A stretch of DNA of 64,000 nt from Oscillospiraceae bacterium. GTDB lineage: Bacteria; Bacillota; Clostridia; Oscillospirales; Ruminococcaceae. Position 1 is the first letter of the stretch, and every line of letters begins with the position of its first letter. Position numbers and translations under genes: made by a program. Below the pieces are notes generated by a model. The model was given only the letters and a program-made list of their open reading frames with translations. It ran no database searches and had not been told where the DNA came from. Below are positions 16,080-26,015 of this stretch, piece by piece. The DNA lies in NCBI GenBank assembly GCA_015067025.1, contig SVNC01000008.1, positions 1 to 64,000 on the forward strand. The letters are read 5' to 3'.

Positions 16080-16108
16080 ATTATAGCAAAGAATATGTGA
16101 TAAGGCAA
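16080..16108 (-). promoter_or_regulatory. Promoter of the sigma/LRR operon
   Basis: Minus-strand TTGCCT (16103-16108), 17-bp spacer, TATAAT (16080-16085). This is a housekeeping-type promoter, so self-activation by the ECF factor is not obvious here. Confidence 0.65.
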
Positions 16109-16117
16109 ATTGTTTGG

Positions 16118-16395
16118 CAGTCGGTGTGACGTTGCCCTAAAGGGCACCGCAGCAGTCTGAAAGACTGCGACCATTTTCCGATTTATCGGAAAATATATGT
16201 CCTTGTTGGATTGCTCGCTGACGGTTCCTATATTTTTGAAATCAAAGATTTCAAAAATGGTCGCAGTCCTGCGGACTGCTGCCTTTAAAAATAATAGTGT
16301 AATATAAAGGTTTGCAAAACGGCAGGGGTCACACAATGATGAAAGATAAATTGTTGTTTGCGGTGGCACACCGCAACCAACAATTTATCGCTCTA
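16118..16395. repeat. Intergenic patchwork of short palindromes
   Basis: Consecutive hairpins and no gene: TGCCCTAAAGGGCA, GCAGTCTGAAAGACTGC, ATTTTCCGATTTATCGGAAAAT (stem of seven to nine pairs), ATTTTTGAAATC/GATTTCAAAAAT, GCAGTCCTGCGGACTGC, and a nested stem at about 16347-16391 with GATAAATTGTTG / CAACAATTTATC arms. The segment 16238-16282 matches pieces at 262-312 (opposite strand) and 50462-50503. The rest of the 16005-16513 gap holds the two promoters. Confidence 0.6.
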
Positions 16396-16436
16396 TCCTG
16401 AATTAACAAAAACTTTTTATTTTGTCCTTTTTATTA

Positions 16437-16465
16437 TTGCTTTTGTAACGCTTATGTGATAGAAT
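16437..16465 (+). promoter_or_regulatory. Promoter of the glycosidase genes
   Basis: TTGCTT (16437-16442), 17-bp spacer, TAGAAT (16460-16465), with GGAGGTG before the GH26 start. Confidence 0.65.
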
Positions 16466-16513
16466 GATATTATCAATTTTTAAAATTTTTTCTACTGTTA
16501 CGGAGGTGTTGTA

Positions 16514-17482
16514 ATGAGCAATAAATTATTTACTCCAAGCAATAAAAATGCACAGCAATGTGTAAAAAACGTACTGAAATATCTGTCCGATATTACCTAT
16601 AAAAAGGTGATAACAGGTCAGCATACACAGACTATGGCAATGGAAGAATTTCACCATATTGAAGAGGTGACAGGAAAGCAACCTGCATTACTCGGCTTTG
16701 AGCTTTTATCCTATTCACCTAATATAAATTATTCCGATACCGATGACGAGTGTATGACAGAGGTAATGGAAAACTACGGTACACTAAAAAGAGCATACGA
16801 ATGGGCGGATAAAAAGGGACTTATCACTATGACCTGGCACTGGTTCTCTCCGCTTCAGGGTCGTTCAAAAGCCTTTTTTACAAGAAATACGGATTTTGAT
16901 GCATCAAAGGCGGTAATAGACGGCACAGAGGAAAATAAAGCTCTTATCTCAGATATGGATATGATGGCGGGATTGCTTCGTCCCTTCTGCGATAAACAGA
17001 TACCTATTTTATGGCGACCCTTTCACGAGGCAGAGGGCGACTGGTTCTGGTGGGGCGTAAAAGGTGCTGAAGTTTACAAAAAGCTTTATAGACTTATGTA
17101 CCACCGCTTTACCGAAATTCATCATCTTGATAATCTTATATGGGTATGGAATGCTACGACTTCTGAGCTTTATCCGGGAGATGATGTAGTGGATATCATC
17201 ACAAGAGATATGTATCCGCCTGCAGGTGATCACAGCTCTCAGAGTGAGATGTATAACAATCTTATAAAGGTAACCGATACAAAGAAGATAGTCGCCATAG
17301 GCGAAACCGGTACAGCACCCTTTTCGGAAAATATCGTAAAGGAAAAGATAGGCTGGTGCTACTATATGAACTGGTCCAAGGAATTCTGCCTTAATGATGA
17401 AAATACCACAAGAGAAGACCTAAAAAAGCTTTACGACAGCGAATATTCAGTAACAAAGGAAAATTTACCTGTCTTATATTAA
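16514..17482 (+). CDS. GH26 family beta-mannanase
   Basis: 322-residue glycoside hydrolase of family 26, acting on beta-1,4-mannan or manno-oligosaccharides. The N-terminal VITGQHTQ is typical; the general acid/base is Glu172 in WRPFHEAEGDWFWW and the nucleophile Glu264 in IGETGT. TMTWHWFSP lines the substrate groove. There is no signal peptide, carbohydrate-binding module or membrane segment, so it is either cytoplasmic and works on imported oligosaccharides or leaves by another route. Followed after 24 bp by a GH2 enzyme, with which it probably forms a two-gene operon for breaking down (galacto)mannan oligosaccharides. No transporter gene is nearby. Confidence 0.9.
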   Translation: MSNKLFTPSNKNAQQCVKNVLKYLSDITYKKVITGQHTQTMAMEEFHHIEEVTGKQPALLGFELLSYSPNINYSDTDDECMTEVMENYGTLKRAYEWADKKGLITMTWHWFSPLQGRSKAFFTRNTDFDASKAVIDGTEENKALISDMDMMAGLLRPFCDKQIPILWRPFHEAEGDWFWWGVKGAEVYKKLYRLMYHRFTEIHHLDNLIWVWNATTSELYPGDDVVDIITRDMYPPAGDHSSQSEMYNNLIKVTDTKKIVAIGETGTAPFSENIVKEKIGWCYYMNWSKEFCLNDENTTREDLKKLYDSEYSVTKENLPVLY

Positions 17483-17506
17483 TTTTAACTATGGAAGGAA
17501 AGTAAT

Positions 17507-20500
17507 ATGAAAACTCTATTCAATGACGGTTGGTTGTTTGCAAAGACTGAAGCCGACCACAGCAAAGAGCATGACTGGAACGGAGAATATGCTCCCGTAC
17601 AGCTTCCCCACGACTGGCTGATACATAACACCTGTGCTTTATACGAAACAGGCTTTGGCAGATATAAGAAAAAGTATGATTTCGGCAGGGTAGAAGGGAA
17701 GAGCTTCCGTCTTTATTTTGAGGGCGTTTATATGAACTGCACAGTTTTTGTAAACGAAAAGCCTGCCTTTGACTGGAAGTACGGATATTCCACCTTTGAA
17801 GCAGACATTACCGATCATCTTCATGATGGTGAAAACGAAATTGAAGTCCTCGTCCGCCACGAAGCACCCAATACCCGTTGGTACAGCGGTGCAGGTATAT
17901 TCCGTGACGTATACCTTATCGAAACTGAAAAAAGCTATCTTGCAACAGACGGAACGTATTTCCATACCGATAAGACGGATAAGGGTTTTGATGTAAGCAT
18001 ATCCGCAGAGGTTGTAAAGCCTGACGGACTTACAGTTTCTTTTATTCTTAAGAGTGAAGATGAAATTCTTCACAGCGAAGAAATTTCTGCTACTGCTTTA
18101 TCAGAAATAAACTTCTCTCTTTGCGATATACCCGAAAAATATATTTGGGACACAAAGCACCCCAACCTCCTTACTCTTGATATTGCACTTAAGAGAAATG
18201 ATGAAGTTATAGACTTTGTAACACAGAGGGTAGGTCTTCGTGATTGCCGCTTTGATACTGACACAGGTTTTTATTTGAATGGTAGACATATAAAGCTTAA
18301 CGGCGTTTGTCTGCATCACGATTTAGGCTGTCTTGGTGCGGCATTCAATAAATCGGCGGCAAAGCGTCAGCTTTTAAAGATGATGGAGATGGGAGTAAAT
18401 TCTGTCCGTACATCTCACAACCCTCCTGCAAAGGGCTTTATGGAGCTTTGTGACGAGCTTGGTATCTTAGTAGACAGCGAAATGTACGATATGTGGGAAC
18501 GTCCCAAGACCGAGTTTGATAATGCCCGTTTCTTTATAGACTGGTACAGAAGAGACGTTGCAAGCTGGGTAAGAAGAGACAGAAACCATCCTTCCGTTAT
18601 TATGTGGAGTGTGGGTAACGAGATATATGATACTCACGTTTCTCCCCGTGGCTGTGAGGTTGCAAAAATGCTTCACGAGGCGGTAAGAGAAAATGATTAT
18701 AAGAAGAATGCACCCACTACGATAGGCTCTAACTATATGCCCTGGGAGGGTGCACAGAACTGTGCAAAGCAGGTGGATTTAGCAGGCTATAACTATCTTG
18801 AAAGATTATATGAAGAGCATCACAAAACTTATCCCGAATGGAAGATCTACGGCAGTGAAACAACGTCGGGTGTAAAAAGCCGTGGTGTATATCACTTCCC
18901 TAAGAGTGCGGCTTTCTTAACTCACGATGATTTACAGTGTTCTGCTCTCGGCAACTGCAAGGCAGGAGCTTCTGCAGAAACCGCAGAACACGTTATAGTG
19001 ATGAATCGAGATATCGACATATGTGCAGGTATGTATATCTGGACAGGTGCAGACTATATCGGCGAGCCTTCTCCTTATTCCACAAAGAATGCGTATTTCG
19101 GCAATATTGATACTGCCGGTATCGAAAAGGACAGCTTCTGGCTGTACAAGGCGGCATGGACAGATAAGCCTGTTCTTCACCTTTTCCCTTACTGGGATTT
19201 CAATGACGGTCAGCTTATAGACGTGGTAGCTTACACTAACTTAGGCGAAGCAGAGCTTTTTGTAAACGGAAAGTCCTGCGGCAAGAAAACGGCAGAGGAA
19301 TATACTCTTGACTGGCAGATCCCTTACGAAAAGGGCGAAATCAAAATTGTAGCCCATGATAAGGACGGCAACAAGTATGAATGTGTGAGAAACTCATTCG
19401 GTGACAGTAAGAAGATAATTTTAACTCCCTACGCTGATGAAATAAAGGCTGATGGTGAGGATATGGCGTTTATCCTTATTTCAACAGTTGATGAAAAGGG
19501 GAATCCCGTTGACAATGCAAGGGACAGAATTCACCTTACAGTAGAGGGTGGCAGACTTGTTGGCTTTGATAATGGTGACAGTACCGACTATGACCAGTAT
19601 AAGAGCAGTTCAAGAAGGCTATTTTCAGGTAAGGCGGTAGCCTATATTATGGCTGATACAAAGGAAGGCGATATCACAGTTACCGCAAAGGGCGAAGGTC
19701 TTGAAGCGGCAACGGTAGTTATAAAAGCTATTAAGAGTGAAGTCAGAAAGGGCATCAGCACCTTTGAAAATATCTGCGATATGGTAGATAATAAAGAAAT
19801 ACCCATAAGAAAGATTGAGCTTACACGCTCTACAGGTGCAGTGCTTACTCCCGATAACAACGAATGTGTAATAACAGCAAAGGTACTGCCTGAAAACGCA
19901 AGCTATAAGGATGATATAAAATACAGCGTTGTTACAAACAGCGGTATTGAAACAAACATCGCAGTTATTGAAGAAGTAAGCGGCAAAATGGTGTTAAAGG
20001 CACTTGGTGACGGTAGCTTCAGACTGAGAGTCGGCAGTAACAATGGCAGAAATCAGGTTGAGATCTTATCGGAATATGAGTTTACCGCTGAGGGCTTTGG
20101 TCAGGCTTCTATGAACCCTTACGAATTTATCCGTTGCTGTCATTATAACGACAGTATCTCCCTTATGGACGAGGTTCGTGACGGCGGTATAAACATAAAG
20201 CGTGACAATAATATCATCGGCTTTACAAAGACTGATTTCGGCAAATACGGCACAGACAGCTTCTTTGTAAGAATGATAAACTGGCACAGTGATGAGCCCT
20301 TTAATTTCAGAGTATGGCTTGGTTATCCCGAAAGAGAAGGCTCGCAGCTTATCGGAGAATTTACCTATCAGGCAAATTTTGAGTGGCAGACCTATAAAGA
20401 TAACAGCTACGATCTTCCTTGCCGTATCTGCGGTATGCAGGACCTCTACTTTGAATTTGACAAGAATGATTTCCGCATAGATTTCGGCGGCTTTGAGTTT

Positions 20501-20884
20501 GCAAAGAACGAAAAGGCATACGAAAGAATAAACGCAGTTGATAACGATCTGCTTCACGGCGATACTTTCGAAATTGTTGGCAATGCGGTTACAGGTATCG
20601 GTAACAACGTCTTTATGGACTTTAACGATATGGACTTTACAAAGGGTACTAAAAAGCTCATATTAAAGGGAAGAACAAGACACGACAACGATTCTGTACA
20701 CGTTCATTTTGCGACAGAAGAGGGAATTGTGGCACAGGAAATTATCGAATTTCCCTATAGCGAAGATTATATTGAGGTAGAGCATACTCTCCCTGATATA
20801 AGAGGAAACGCCACTGTAAAATTCATCTTCCTGCCCGGCTGTGATTTTGATTTTGACAGTTTTAAGATTGAGGCAAGAGAGTAA
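17507..20884 (+). CDS. GH2 family glycosidase (beta-galactosidase/beta-mannosidase type)
   Basis: 1125-residue glycoside hydrolase family 2 enzyme. Domain order: N-terminal sugar-binding jelly roll (about 1-145, FNDGWLF, LPHDW, NTRWYSGAGIFRDVYL), immunoglobulin-like domain (about 150-245), TIM barrel (about 245-560), then Ig-like and galactose-binding-like modules. The acid/base is Glu372 in MWSVGNEIYD and the nucleophile Glu451 in IYGSETTSG. LNGVCLHHDLGCLGAA is the usual barrel entry. The C-terminal 550 residues are longer than LacZ and resemble the DUF4982-type extended GH2 enzymes of gut bacteria. No signal peptide. Substrate is uncertain: beta-galactosidase is the default call, but pairing with GH26 makes mannan-derived sugars plausible. 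Confidence 0.88.
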   Translation: MKTLFNDGWLFAKTEADHSKEHDWNGEYAPVQLPHDWLIHNTCALYETGFGRYKKKYDFGRVEGKSFRLYFEGVYMNCTVFVNEKPAFDWKYGYSTFEADITDHLHDGENEIEVLVRHEAPNTRWYSGAGIFRDVYLIETEKSYLATDGTYFHTDKTDKGFDVSISAEVVKPDGLTVSFILKSEDEILHSEEISATALSEINFSLCDIPEKYIWDTKHPNLLTLDIALKRNDEVIDFVTQRVGLRDCRFDTDTGFYLNGRHIKLNGVCLHHDLGCLGAAFNKSAAKRQLLKMMEMGVNSVRTSHNPPAKGFMELCDELGILVDSEMYDMWERPKTEFDNARFFIDWYRRDVASWVRRDRNHPSVIMWSVGNEIYDTHVSPRGCEVAKMLHEAVRENDYKKNAPTTIGSNYMPWEGAQNCAKQVDLAGYNYLERLYEEHHKTYPEWKIYGSETTSGVKSRGVYHFPKSAAFLTHDDLQCSALGNCKAGASAETAEHVIVMNRDIDICAGMYIWTGADYIGEPSPYSTKNAYFGNIDTAGIEKDSFWLYKAAWTDKPVLHLFPYWDFNDGQLIDVVAYTNLGEAELFVNGKSCGKKTAEEYTLDWQIPYEKGEIKIVAHDKDGNKYECVRNSFGDSKKIILTPYADEIKADGEDMAFILISTVDEKGNPVDNARDRIHLTVEGGRLVGFDNGDSTDYDQYKSSSRRLFSGKAVAYIMADTKEGDITVTAKGEGLEAATVVIKAIKSEVRKGISTFENICDMVDNKEIPIRKIELTRSTGAVLTPDNNECVITAKVLPENASYKDDIKYSVVTNSGIETNIAVIEEVSGKMVLKALGDGSFRLRVGSNNGRNQVEILSEYEFTAEGFGQASMNPYEFIRCCHYNDSISLMDEVRDGGINIKRDNNIIGFTKTDFGKYGTDSFFVRMINWHSDEPFNFRVWLGYPEREGSQLIGEFTYQANFEWQTYKDNSYDLPCRICGMQDLYFEFDKNDFRIDFGGFEFAKNEKAYERINAVDNDLLHGDTFEIVGNAVTGIGNNVFMDFNDMDFTKGTKKLILKGRTRHDNDSVHVHFATEEGIVAQEIIEFPYSEDYIEVEHTLPDIRGNATVKFIFLPGCDFDFDSFKIEARE

Positions 20885-20894
20885 ATAATACATA

Positions 20895-20923
20895 AAAGCC
20901 ACTTCCGGTTTGGAAGTGGCTTT
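20895..20923. terminator. Bidirectional terminator
   Basis: AAAGCCACTTCC / GGAAGTGGCTTT stem with GGTTT loop between the convergent GH2 and rimI genes. Confidence 0.9.
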
Positions 20924-20938
20924 CGTTTATATTTTACT

Positions 20939-21385
20939 TCAGATCTCTGCCTTATAAATTACCGCATCTTCAGTAGGTTCGGAATAGTATTTTTTTCTTA
21001 TTCCTATCGTCTGAAAACCTGATTTTTCATAAAGGCTTCTTGCGGGGGTATTGGAGCTTCTCACTTCTAAGAATATACTTTTTACAGCTTTATTCTTACA
21101 TTCGTTTATAAAATACTCCATAAGCATATTGGCAAAGCCTTTTTTTCTGTAGGAATCAAGCACGGCTATTCTGTAAAGCTCACATTCGTCTGCTACCGTC
21201 TGACCGCAGACGTATCCTGCGATTTCTTCATCTTCATAGATGCAGGCAAAGACCGAGCCTTCGGTGAATATCTGACTTTCTATTGATCTTTCGGACCAGG
21301 GAACAGAAAAGCAGGCGTTTTCAATTTTTTTTACTCCGCTTATTATATCGGATTTTTTTATATCGTCTTTTTTAATGAGTATCAT
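20939..21385 (-). CDS. rimI: Ribosomal protein S18-alanine N-acetyltransferase (RimI-like GNAT)
   Basis: 148-residue GNAT acetyltransferase. Motif A, the acetyl-CoA loop, is RIAVLDSYRKKGFANMLM; the C-terminal VRSSNTPARSLYEKSGFQTI plus GIRKKYY is the classic RimI signature. It acetylates protein N-termini, classically ribosomal protein S18, in the cytoplasm. Its start overlaps the polA stop by 14 bp, so it is translated as the last gene of a ppk-polA-rimI operon. Other GNAT targets cannot be excluded. Confidence 0.85.
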   Translation of the reverse strand: MILIKKDDIKKSDIISGVKKIENACFSVPWSERSIESQIFTEGSVFACIYEDEEIAGYVCGQTVADECELYRIAVLDSYRKKGFANMLMEYFINECKNKAVKSIFLEVRSSNTPARSLYEKSGFQTIGIRKKYYSEPTEDAVIYKAEI

Positions 21386-23858
21386 ACCAGGTCTTACCTA
21401 TATTGACGTCTACAGTAAGCGGAATTGAGAGCTTTACTGCGTTTTCCATTTCTTCCTTTAACAATGCGGCTACCTTCATAGCATCGCTTTCACGGGCTTC
21501 TACAATAAGCTCATCGTGTACCTGTAAAATGAGCTTTGCATCAAGACCGCTTTCTTTGAGTTTTTTATAGACCTTTATCATAGCGATCTTTATGATATCT
21601 GCGGCAGTACCCTGAATGGGGGTATTCATTGCAATTCTTTTACCCAGTGCCTGAAGTATCTTGTTGCTTGATTGCAGTTCCTTGATAAATCTTTTCCTGC
21701 CGAAGATCGTAGATACGTATCCGCTTTCCTTAGCGTCGTTTACCGTCTTTTCCATAAAGGCGGCAACTCCGCTGTATTTTGAAAGATACGCCTTTATATA
21801 CGCATCCGCTTCTTTTACGGATACTCCGATATCCTTTGATAAGGAGAAAGCACCGATGCCGTAAACTATACCGAAGTTTACCGCTTTAGCTTTACTACGA
21901 AGTTCAGGGGTTACCCACGCTTCAGGCTGATTGAACACCTGTGAAGCGGTAACGGTATGGATATCCACGTCATCCATAAACGCTTTTTTCATTATTTCAT
22001 CTTCTGAAATATGAGCCAGTACTCTAAGCTCGATCTGAGAATAGTCGGCATCCACAAGGGTATAACCTTCCTTAGCTTTAAAGAATTTTCTCATATTCTT
22101 GCCAAGCTCAGTTCTTACGGGAATATTCTGTATATTAGGGTCGGCAGAGGAAATTCTGCCTGTTCTGGTTTCCGTCTGCTTGAAAGTAGAATGAATTCTT
22201 CCATCCTCACGTACAACTTTCAAAAGTCCCGTAACGTAGGTGTTAAGGAGCTTTGTAACTGCTCTGTATTCAGAGATAAGCGGAATTATCGGGTGTTTGT
22301 CCGAAAGCTCCTCAAGTACGTCCGCATTTGTTGAATAGCCGGTCTTTGTCTTTTTGCCGAAGGGTAATTTCAGCTTTTCAAAAAGAATGTTTCCAAGCTG
22401 TTTTGGTGAACCGATATTGAACTTTTCTCCTGCGTAATCATATATCTGATCTTCAATAAGAGTTATTTTTTCTGTCAGCTCTTCACCAAATTTCTTTATA
22501 CCGTCACAGTCGATTTCCACGCCTTCCTTTTCCATTGCTACAAGCACTTCGGAAAGGGGAATTTCTATATCGGTAAGCACCTTAGTGCCATCAAGTTCGG
22601 AAAGCTTTTCGTATAAAGCAATATTAAGAGCCGCAATTGTGATGGATCTCTCCTGCTCGTTACCGCCCATCGGCACGCCGTATTTTATGCACAGTCTGTC
22701 AATGCTATAATCGTTTGAGTCGGGGGCAATGAGATATTCGGCAAGGGTTGTATCAAAGGTTACGTTCTCTATTCTTTCTTTATTAAGAGCGGTAAGCGTA
22801 CCCTTTAAATCATAGAGGTGCTTTGCTTCACTGCTTTTAAGGAAGCTGTCGACCTTATCAGCGTATATTTCTTTTACCTCTCCTGCTTTACCGCAGAAGA
22901 GTCTGCCGTTGTCGATAAATACTATATCGCCTGCAGGTATTTCAGCGGTGGGTTTTGCTTTTTCAGCCTTTGCTTCTTTTGAAATTGCGGGTGCTTTTGT
23001 GGGGTGAAGACCCAGCTTCTTTATAAGAGAATACATCTCAAGCTCAGATAAAAGCTCTGACAGTTTTTCGCTGTCAACGGGCTTTTCGGTGTAGCTGTCA
23101 AGATCTTCATCTATCGGAGCGGTAAGGCATATCTCTGCAAGTTCACGGCTTAAATAACACATATCCTTGCCGTTTATAAGCTTTTCTCTTGCCGCCTTTT
23201 TTATCTTGTCAGAGTCGATATTTTCATAAACTCCGTCAACGCTGCCGAAATCTTTGATAAGTGAAAGAGCGGTCTTTTCGCCGATACCCGGAACACCTGG
23301 GATATTGTCGCTGGTATCTCCCATAAGAGCCTTTACTTCTATCATCTGCTTCGGGATAACGCCGTATTCTTCCATTATTACTTCGGGAGTATAAAGCACG
23401 TCGCCCTTTGTTTTTGCAAGTCTTACAGTTACCTTGTCGTTTACAAGCTGAAAGGAGTCTCTGTCGCCTGTTGATATGAAGCATTCCACGTCGTTTCTTG
23501 CACAGATAGCTGATACGGTACCTATGATATCGTCAGCCTCATAACCTTCCTTTTCAAGAATGGTAATGCCCATATACTGAATTATCTTCTTGATATAGGG
23601 GAGCTGTGCCGCCAGTTCCTCAGGCATACCCTTGCGGTTTGCCTTATAGCCGTCGTATCTCTTGTGGCGGAAGGTGGGTGCTTTAAGGTCAAATGATACT
23701 GCTATCCTGTCAGGGCTTATATCCTTTTTCAGCATAAGCAGGGTGTTTGTAAAACCTGTGAGAGCGTTAGTCGGTACGCCCTGACTGTTGGTCAGCACCC
23801 TTATACCGTAAAAGGCTCTGTTTAATATGCTGTTACCGTCGATTATAAGAAATTTCAT
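21372..23858 (-). CDS. polA: DNA polymerase I
   Basis: 828-residue family A polymerase for Okazaki-fragment processing and repair. Residues 1-about 290 are the 5'-3' exonuclease (IDGNSILNRAFYG, GYEADDIIG, GDTSDNIPGVPGIGEKTA). Residues about 310-460 are the 3'-5' exonuclease fold but lack the DxE metal ligands (IVFIDNGRLF), so proofreading should be absent, as in many Firmicutes. The polymerase domain (about 460-828) has motif A VDADYSQIELRVLAH, motif B RSKAKAVNFGIVYGIG and motif C LQVHDELIVE. It begins 21 bp after ppk and overlaps rimI. Confidence 0.97.
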   Translation of the reverse strand: MKFLIIDGNSILNRAFYGIRVLTNSQGVPTNALTGFTNTLLMLKKDISPDRIAVSFDLKAPTFRHKRYDGYKANRKGMPEELAAQLPYIKKIIQYMGITILEKEGYEADDIIGTVSAICARNDVECFISTGDRDSFQLVNDKVTVRLAKTKGDVLYTPEVIMEEYGVIPKQMIEVKALMGDTSDNIPGVPGIGEKTALSLIKDFGSVDGVYENIDSDKIKKAAREKLINGKDMCYLSRELAEICLTAPIDEDLDSYTEKPVDSEKLSELLSELEMYSLIKKLGLHPTKAPAISKEAKAEKAKPTAEIPAGDIVFIDNGRLFCGKAGEVKEIYADKVDSFLKSSEAKHLYDLKGTLTALNKERIENVTFDTTLAEYLIAPDSNDYSIDRLCIKYGVPMGGNEQERSITIAALNIALYEKLSELDGTKVLTDIEIPLSEVLVAMEKEGVEIDCDGIKKFGEELTEKITLIEDQIYDYAGEKFNIGSPKQLGNILFEKLKLPFGKKTKTGYSTNADVLEELSDKHPIIPLISEYRAVTKLLNTYVTGLLKVVREDGRIHSTFKQTETRTGRISSADPNIQNIPVRTELGKNMRKFFKAKEGYTLVDADYSQIELRVLAHISEDEIMKKAFMDDVDIHTVTASQVFNQPEAWVTPELRSKAKAVNFGIVYGIGAFSLSKDIGVSVKEADAYIKAYLSKYSGVAAFMEKTVNDAKESGYVSTIFGRKRFIKELQSSNKILQALGKRIAMNTPIQGTAADIIKIAMIKVYKKLKESGLDAKLILQVHDELIVEARESDAMKVAALLKEEMENAVKLSIPLTVDVNIGKTWYDTH

Positions 23859-23879
23859 CGGTGCTTTTCCTTTCGGAGT

Positions 23880-26015
23880 TTATTTTGCGAATTTTTCCTT
23901 TAATTTCTGAAGGAATGTCTTCTTAGGTGCTTTATAAAGCTTGTCGATACCTTCAGCCTCTTTATAAGCACGCTCGTAAAATACCTTGTGTACTTCAAAG
24001 GGTTCTTCGTCATTGCTACGCTTTACTTTTCTGTAGATACCATCGCTGTACTGAATTCTCGTCTTTACGTTATCCTTAAACATATCGTCAAAAATTCCTG
24101 ACACTGTATCGGCAATCTGACTATCCTTTATGGGTACGGCTACCTCTACTCTTCGTTCTGTATTTCTCGTCATAAAGTCGGCAGAGGAAATGAATATTCT
24201 TCTGCGTTCTTCCTTGCCAAAGATATAGATACGGCTGTGTTCTAAGAATCTTCCTACTATAGAATGTACGGTTATATTGTCTGTTTTGCCTTCAACACCT
24301 GCAATAAGGCAGCAGATGCCTCTTATGAGAAGTTCTATCTTCACACCTCTGCCGCCGGCTTCGATAAGTTTATCTATGATATCCTTATCTGTAAGGGAAT
24401 TGAGCTTAAGTCCGATATAGCCGTTTTCACCGTAGATTATTTCGTTGTCTATCATCTCAACAACGTGGGATTTAAGGCATTTTGGCGCTACTAAAAGACT
24501 GTTGGTGCTTTCTACCGTTGTACCGAGAGATAAGGCGTTGAATACCATACTTGCGTCTGCACCTATGCTTCTGTCGGCGGTCATAAGAGTAAAGTCGGTG
24601 TAGAGCTTTGAAGTACGCTCGTTATAGTTACCTGTGCCTATCTGGGTAAAGTATTTGAGACTGTTACCTGTTTTTCTTGTTATAAGCATCAGCTTTGAGT
24701 GTACCTTAAGCCCTTCAAGACCATAGATTATCTTGACGCCTGCCTCTTCCATCTTCTTGCTCCAGCCGATGTTGTTTTCTTCGTCAAATCTTGCTCTCAG
24801 CTCAACGAGGGCGAGTACCTGCTTGCCGTTTTCTGCGGCTCTTATCAGTGCACTTACTATTTCACTATCCCTTGCCACACGATAAAGAGTTATCTTTATC
24901 GAGGTTACGTAGGGGTCGTCAGCCGCCTCGCTCAGCAGTCGCATATAGCCCTTGAACTTATTATAAGGGTAGGACAGCAGAATATCCTTACGGCTTATCT
25001 GAGTAAACATTGATTCATAGGGGTTAATTGCAGGGGAAGGCTGGGGTGTCACAGGAGTATAGAAAAGCTCGGAATGCTTTTCTAATTTGTGTTCAAGCTC
25101 GGATAAAAAGTCCATATCAAGAGGGCAGCTCTGTCTGAAGGAATACTTTTCGTCAAGCTCTAAATATTTGAGCATTCTGCTTACAAGCTCGTGAGATGCG
25201 TCGTAACTGAATTCCGCTCTTACCGGAGTCAGCTTTTTTCTTTTTTTGCAAAGCTCTTCCATCACTGCACGGAAGTCCATATCGTGATCGTAAAGACCTT
25301 CGTTAGCGTCTATATCAGCATTTCTTGTTATTCTGAAAACGCATCTGCTTTCCACGTAGTAATTCGGGAATACGTTTTCAATAAAGTAAAGTATCATATC
25401 CTCTACCAGCATAAATCTGATCTCTTCGCCTGGGAGGAATAATAATCTCGGAAGGCTCGTGCCGAATTCTGCGGTCACAATGCCAAGCAACTGCTTTTTC
25501 TTTACGTCCTCAGATTTTTTACGAAGCAATGCACCTATATACATTACTCTGTTCTTTAAAAAAGGGAAGGGGTGATTTTTATCTATTATGCCCGGGGACA
25601 ACAGCGGCATTACTTCACGCTCAAAATAAAGCCGCATAAAGAGCTTATCGTCTCCGTGAAGATCGGAGGGTTTAACCCTTTTTGCTACAGATTCAAGATT
25701 ATTTACGATATCAATAAAGGCATAGTCCTTTACAGATAACAGATGGCCTACCCTGTGGGCAATTTCGCTGAGCTGTTCTTCAGGGGTCATATTGGTTTTG
25801 TTTTCCGCTTTGTCAGGCGCTACTAAAGTCTGGTCGTAAAGCGAGCCTACTCTCACCATAAAAAATTCGTCGAGATTACTGCTGAATATAGATACAAAAC
25901 GCAGTCTTTCAAAGAGAGGAACGTCCTTGTCCTGCGCTTCTTCTAAAACACGCTCGTTAAATTTGAGCCAGGATAACTCTCTGTTGTCATAAACATTATT
26001 TTTAATTTCTTCCAT
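23880..26015 (-). CDS. ppk: Polyphosphate kinase 1
   Basis: 711 residues, the usual PPK1 length. It reversibly transfers the ATP gamma-phosphate to inorganic polyphosphate. The N-terminal RELSWLKFNERVLEEA and SSNLDEFFMVRVG are family hallmarks; the phospho-histidine is in GLKVHSKLMLITR, the second active-site histidine in FLEHSRIYIFG, and the nucleotide-contacting segment is IGTGNYNERTSKLYTDF. First gene of the operon with polA and rimI; it is read from its own promoter at 26108-26137. Confidence 0.96.
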   Translation of the reverse strand: MEEIKNNVYDNRELSWLKFNERVLEEAQDKDVPLFERLRFVSIFSSNLDEFFMVRVGSLYDQTLVAPDKAENKTNMTPEEQLSEIAHRVGHLLSVKDYAFIDIVNNLESVAKRVKPSDLHGDDKLFMRLYFEREVMPLLSPGIIDKNHPFPFLKNRVMYIGALLRKKSEDVKKKQLLGIVTAEFGTSLPRLLFLPGEEIRFMLVEDMILYFIENVFPNYYVESRCVFRITRNADIDANEGLYDHDMDFRAVMEELCKKRKKLTPVRAEFSYDASHELVSRMLKYLELDEKYSFRQSCPLDMDFLSELEHKLEKHSELFYTPVTPQPSPAINPYESMFTQISRKDILLSYPYNKFKGYMRLLSEAADDPYVTSIKITLYRVARDSEIVSALIRAAENGKQVLALVELRARFDEENNIGWSKKMEEAGVKIIYGLEGLKVHSKLMLITRKTGNSLKYFTQIGTGNYNERTSKLYTDFTLMTADRSIGADASMVFNALSLGTTVESTNSLLVAPKCLKSHVVEMIDNEIIYGENGYIGLKLNSLTDKDIIDKLIEAGGRGVKIELLIRGICCLIAGVEGKTDNITVHSIVGRFLEHSRIYIFGKEERRRIFISSADFMTRNTERRVEVAVPIKDSQIADTVSGIFDDMFKDNVKTRIQYSDGIYRKVKRSNDEEPFEVHKVFYERAYKEAEGIDKLYKAPKKTFLQKLKEKFAK

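Noticed and set aside
16061-16369. 102-codon frame on the minus strand
   Set aside because: Lies over the sigma promoter and hairpin patch; low-complexity product with no ribosome site.
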